From NCBI GenBank assembly GCA_040905145.1, contig JBBDSC010000059.1:1-9587 (forward strand): a DNA stretch of 9,587 bases, given 5' to 3'. This document shows, one piece after another, positions 6,683-9,587 of the stretch. The notes under the pieces were generated by a model. The model ran no database searches and had not been told where the DNA came from. It was given only the letters and a program-made list of their open reading frames with translations. The stretch's first letter is position 1; each line of letters starts with the position of its first letter. The position numbers and the translations under genes are program-made. This DNA comes from DATGMS01 sp040905145. GTDB taxonomy: Bacteria; Bacteroidota; Bacteroidia; Cytophagales; Cyclobacteriaceae.

Positions 6683-8350
6683 TCAGGAAAAGAGCTTTTC
6701 CAGAATTTTCAAAGTAATCAAATAGGTAGGCTTTACCCCTTCCATCCCCAAGGCTCCGGATGCCAATGTTCCTCCGGTTTCCAAGGGATTATCAGAAGCA
6801 TAATAAGCATACAAGACTTTGACATTTTTTCGGATACTGTTTCTTATCTTACTGGCAGATTGCAGCGCTTTTTGATAATGTGCCCCTTCCATTTCCAGTC
6901 CAACAGCTTTCCAGGAGGATTGCAGGAAATATTGGAGCACATCTTTATTTTGGAGGGAGGTTCCCAATACAGTGATCATGGGTCCTTCATATACTTCCAA
7001 ACCGTACCCTTCAAAATCAGCCGGTTTTAATTCATTCCTAAATGGATAATTATCCGCAGTACCTTCAAAAACATGGCTGGAAGGGATCATTATGTCCCCT
7101 TTTTTTCCATTCAAAATACCAGCTTTGCCCATGATGGAAGCAGAGACGACGTCTAAAGGAATAGATTCGTCCTCTTTTTCATAGGGCTTGAACAGTTCAT
7201 CAAAGCATTCGTAAGCCTGCTCTCCGAAGGCGTAGTCCATTACCACGATCACCGGTTTTTTCTTGTCTTCCTTAGGAAGTTTCAGTCCCGGAATAATCGT
7301 TTCCTCAGTCATCTTAGCGGTGTCAATTATCTGGGCTCCAATATTGGTCCCCGAAAGGTCGGGAAGATCTATAAATCCATTTTTGGCAGCAAAGGCATTG
7401 ATCTCTTTCGCTTTGTTTTTTTTGGCATTGATACTGATGTCCATAGCCACCTTTTCTATGGCTTCATAGGATTCCAGCTTCAATGCCTGATGGGCATAGA
7501 TGGTATTCTGTACACTGTGCAGGTTGGCACTGATGACATGGATAGGCCTCTGGATTAGATTTTCATCATATAATACAGCCTTGATCCTTTCGGCCCACAT
7601 TTCACCATACACATGATGTCCTATTCTCTCCCTCAGCATGGCCGAAAATGAAATTTCCCTGTCCCTTTCGTGGATTTTTTCATCTATTGCCAATTTTCCA
7701 AGATGATAGATAATGGAAAACAAACTATTGCTATTTGCGGAAGCCTCGAATTTCCCCACCATATTGTTGGTATCATCAAAGGTCCTCCCGGTAATATGGC
7801 TTAAATAGGAACAGGCCGCTTCCTTGTCAAACTCCTCCCCTTTTTCTTCCTTTTTGACTATTTTGGTGAGCATTTGCCAATTGAGGTTTTCTATTCCTTT
7901 ATGGTCAGTACTATTGTTCCTTATTTTTTCCGATTCTATATATAAAAAGGTGAGGTGCGTTAATATATCGTAAATATCACTCCTGCCCCGCGTCATTTCC
8001 ACATACATTTGATCGGAGTCCACACGGTAGCAGTTTCTCTTTCTCTTGGTAGGGACGATGGGTTGGAATGCGGAATGTTCGTAACCTTCCCTACTGATCA
8101 ACCTTACATAGCGACATTCTTCTATTCCCCTGGGAAGCCGTTCCATTACATAAAGCAAACCATCCAGCTCGATTTTTTCATCATCCGTGACAAACCCATA
8201 TATTTCCGGGCTCAACACCAGGAGTGAACTCACCAGAGATTCCCCTGATACCCCCATTGGCTTATAGGTACCGCGATTAAAAAGGTGCCGCATGGTAATA
8301 TAAAGCCGTTCTATGGCCGATCGGGATTCTTGTGCTCTGGTTCTTTTCAT
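6683..8350 (-). CDS. DUF6909-type protein with C-terminal nucleoside-phosphorylase-like domain
   Basis: I place the start at the ATG at 8350 (MKRTRAQESRSAIERLY), giving 555 residues; the frame stays open to an ATG at 8422, but the extra 24 residues look non-conserved. I recognise the N-terminal segments (ERLYITMRHLFNRG-x-YKPMGVSGE, LSPEIYG, GLLYVMERLP, RGRSDIYDILTHLTFLYIES) from a Bacteroidota family that I recall as DUF6909; the label is from memory. The last 190 residues look like a purine-nucleoside-phosphorylase or AMP-nucleosidase fold: VIVVMDYAFGEQAYE (about 367-381), GLEMEGAHY (E486, E488) and YYASDNP (D520). These match the family's EMEG ribose-binding and Ser-Asp catalytic signatures. 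A cytoplasmic role in nucleotide or nucleoside cleavage is an inference; substrate unknown. It is likely chromosomal core rather than part of the toxin cluster. Confidence 0.82.
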   Translation of the reverse strand: MKRTRAQESRSAIERLYITMRHLFNRGTYKPMGVSGESLVSSLLVLSPEIYGFVTDDEKIELDGLLYVMERLPRGIEECRYVRLISREGYEHSAFQPIVPTKRKRNCYRVDSDQMYVEMTRGRSDIYDILTHLTFLYIESEKIRNNSTDHKGIENLNWQMLTKIVKKEEKGEEFDKEAACSYLSHITGRTFDDTNNMVGKFEASANSNSLFSIIYHLGKLAIDEKIHERDREISFSAMLRERIGHHVYGEMWAERIKAVLYDENLIQRPIHVISANLHSVQNTIYAHQALKLESYEAIEKVAMDISINAKKNKAKEINAFAAKNGFIDLPDLSGTNIGAQIIDTAKMTEETIIPGLKLPKEDKKKPVIVVMDYAFGEQAYECFDELFKPYEKEDESIPLDVVSASIMGKAGILNGKKGDIMIPSSHVFEGTADNYPFRNELKPADFEGYGLEVYEGPMITVLGTSLQNKDVLQYFLQSSWKAVGLEMEGAHYQKALQSASKIRNSIRKNVKVLYAYYASDNPLETGGTLASGALGMEGVKPTYLITLKILEKLFS

Positions 8351-8616
8351 GGTGGGTCTGAAATTTTCCAATAATAACGAAGTTGTGCGTGTTATCCTGT
8401 TCCCGGAAACCCGATATGGCATTTACCAACCTGGTCTCCCTGGGAAATATGGGCCATTGCATTTGCCTGATAAGTGCGCTTTTAAAGTTAAATTGCGACA
8501 CCACAATTTACGCCCTTACCCGTTTATTTTCAAATCTTCTGGATCAAGTCAGGAATTCTGGGTCTCCAGATCATGCTGGTCCCCACTTCTATGAGATAAC
8601 ATCACTTATATGGCAA

Positions 8617-9102
8617 CTAAACACCAACAGCCCCTTTTCCTTTAAGATAGCGGCTGATCTCCTCCCCAATCTGCATCAGCGCGGTGGTTTCCTCTTCTGT
8701 AAAATCATAGGGAACAGGCTTGGCTATCCCGAGAATACCATATAAAGCCCCATCCAGCAGCATCGGCGCAGCAATTGACCCTTCAACCTTGGTTTCCTTG
8801 GCCGCAGGACGTGCCACACCGGAATCATCGGTCTGCAAATTGCACAGCTCTACCGGTTGCCTCCGTTCGGCAGCAATCCCGGCCATGCCTTTTCCGATGG
8901 GGATTGCAGACAGCTTTGGCAGTAAAAACTCAGGAATCCCCTGCTGGGCCTCCAGCTTTAATAATTTTGTTTCTTCATCCAAGGTATGGATGGTTCCGGT
9001 AGAACAATCAAAGGCTTTTATAATATCAGACAAAAGCTGTGGCCAGTTTAGGGAAGACTGCTCTTCCCTAATGGCAGTAATAATAGAGGAAGCGGATAAC
9101 AT
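8617..9102 (-). CDS. Small single-domain GAF protein
   Basis: Starting at the ATG at 9102 gives 161 residues (MLSASSIITAIREEQ...). The frame is open upstream to 9204, but those 34 codons run through the GTC-type repeats and an AT-rich leader, so I reject the longer form. The whole protein is one GAF domain: SLNWPQLLSDIIKAFDCSTGTIHTL, then IGKGMAGIAAERRQPVEL (about 69-86), GSIAAPMLLDGALYGILGIA (about 108-127) and the DFTEEE start of the final helix (133-138). GAF domains bind small ligands such as cyclic nucleotides, haem or metabolites. No kinase, cyclase, HTH or phosphodiesterase is attached. It lacks the cysteine-containing motifs of free-methionine-sulfoxide reductase (fRMsR), a similarly sized GAF enzyme. 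Role unknown; probably a cytoplasmic sensor acting through a partner. The next minus-strand gene begins 266 nt away, so an operon is uncertain. Confidence 0.8.
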   Translation of the reverse strand: MLSASSIITAIREEQSSLNWPQLLSDIIKAFDCSTGTIHTLDEETKLLKLEAQQGIPEFLLPKLSAIPIGKGMAGIAAERRQPVELCNLQTDDSGVARPAAKETKVEGSIAAPMLLDGALYGILGIAKPVPYDFTEEETTALMQIGEEISRYLKGKGAVGV

Positions 9103-9528
9103 AGACGTTCTTTTTAAAGGTAAACAGAAGTTGAAATATAGGTTTTTTTTATCAGTTGAGAGGGATGATAAGATTTTTAATAAGGTCCGCTGTCGACGGT
9201 CCACCGCTTAAAAATTTTTCCCGCAAAGTCCCCAGGATCTTGCGCCCCAATCAAAACAGATACCTTGCATAGGTAAACCACAGCCTTCACAGAGTCCGCT
9301 TCGTGCCCGGGGAATTCTTACCCATCGCAAAGTTTGGTCGGGAGTGCCTGCCGGAATTTCATAAGGTCGCATGACACCGTGTAGTAGATCAGTATAAATT
9401 ATCCGCACTCCAGGAAGGCTTTTATACATAGAAGAAGAGAGGGTAAAAGCCATTGCCGGACCTTGAAAAATTGGATGGGGAACAAACGTTGGTCTGTGAC
9501 TCCGCATTACTCCCAAAAACATGTAGGA
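9103..9528. other. Stretch without a supported gene between the GAF gene and the transposase remnant
   Basis: This stretch begins with an AT-rich leader upstream of the GAF gene and three 7-bp repeats at 9184-9204. The rest is higher in G+C. A 104-codon minus-strand frame at 9208-9522 could encode a protein with a CEGCG segment and further cysteines near its end. It has no recognisable domain or ribosome-binding signal and sits next to a broken transposase. I regard it as more likely decayed mobile-element flank than a gene, though a small zinc-binding protein cannot be excluded. Confidence 0.45.
9184..9207. repeat. Three tandem 7-bp GTC-type repeats
   Basis: Read on the plus strand, GGTCCGC, TGTCGAC and GGTCCAC sit head to tail (9184-9204), followed by CGC; all three match [G/T]GTC[C/G][A/G]C. 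From memory, similar heptad strings occur in Bacteroidota intergenic DNA. The GTCGAC in the middle unit is itself a palindrome. Lying between the GAF gene and a fragment resembling a REP-associated transposase, they may be a REP-like element. Confidence 0.5.
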
Positions 9529-9587
9529 TCATTTAACCCCTTCTTCCTTCATCCATTTTGATGATGCTTTTTTTACTTCATCCACGA
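9529..9587 (-). pseudogene. Fragment resembling a Y1 / REP-associated tyrosine transposase (IS200-like), truncated
   Basis: Reading the minus strand in from the right edge gives VDEVKKASSKWMKEEGVK and then a TGA at 9529-9531. This resembles the conserved segment of REP-associated (Y1_Tnp) transposases, where a K-x-x-S-S-K-W-[I/M]-K helix is normally followed by an F-x-WQ-x-GYGAFSVS stretch carrying the catalytic tyrosine. Here the reading stops before that part, and no other frame just downstream restores it, so the gene is cut short. Only 18 codons are in view, so identification is tentative. Confidence 0.5.

Noticed and set aside
8351..8422. Longer start for the DUF6909-type protein
   Set aside because: The extra 24 residues do not resemble the family; the recalled family start MKRTRAQ-like fits 8350.
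8534..8576. TCTGGA...TCCAGA inverted repeat after the GAF gene
   Set aside because: Arms of 6 bp with a long spacer and no T-run; too weak for a terminator call.
8617..9102. Free methionine-R-sulfoxide reductase (fRMsR)
   Set aside because: The length fits, but the family's cysteine-bearing motifs are not seen; only the generic GAF pattern is.
9103..9160. TAnnTTTG-like promoter upstream of the GAF gene
   Set aside because: A near match to the -7 element (TACCTTTA on the minus strand) exists, but no -33 element sits at the right distance.
9103..9204. 34-codon N-terminal extension of the GAF protein
   Set aside because: It is translated from the heptad repeats and AT-rich leader; the GAF domain is complete from 9102.
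8720..9211. Plus-strand frame of 163 codons opposite the GAF gene
   Set aside because: It is antisense to a well-supported GAF coding region and shows no domain.

Overview
The window looks like an accessory stretch of a Bacteroidota chromosome, probably Cytophagales-like (inference). The DNA is AT-rich, the genes lack clear Shine-Dalgarno sequences, and one conserved gene (6683-8350, minus) resembles a nucleoside-phosphorylase-like family I associate with Bacteroidota (DUF6909-type). A PAS-like/LuxR-type regulator and a fragment resembling a REP-associated transposase also fit.

Left half (1-5607, plus strand): a tandem set of modular effector or polymorphic-toxin genes built on one N-terminal module, DUF4157 (the 'eCIS core' domain, HELTH motif), found on proteins linked to extracellular contractile injection systems. 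Gene A (1-2160) enters from the left edge without its start. It joins the module to a calpain-type cysteine protease and a further HExxH zincin-like region. A broken third copy of the module (2160-2348) starts exactly at gene A's stop codon. Gene B (2493-4703) is complete: the same module, an SH3b-like domain, a helical region, a very basic linker and a C-terminal His-rich HNH/HHH-type nuclease-like domain. Gene C (4711-5607) follows 7 nt later and encodes a double-CXXCG protein, the natural candidate for gene B's immunity protein. No sheath, tube, baseplate or other injection-system structural gene is visible, so delivery is inferred from the module alone.

Right half (5694-9587, all minus strand): a LuxR-family regulator with a PAS-like, cysteine-rich sensor; a DUF6909/nucleoside-phosphorylase-like protein; a small single-GAF-domain protein; then about 430 nt without a convincing gene, holding three 7-bp GTC-type repeats; and at the right edge a truncated fragment resembling a Y1/REP-associated tyrosine transposase. 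The B-C pair converges on the LuxR gene across an 86-nt gap with no obvious strong terminator.

The most interesting part is the DUF4157 cluster. Near-identical delivery modules carry unrelated C-terminal enzymes, one copy is decayed at a precise junction, and a nuclease-like toxin is paired with a putative zinc-binding immunity protein.
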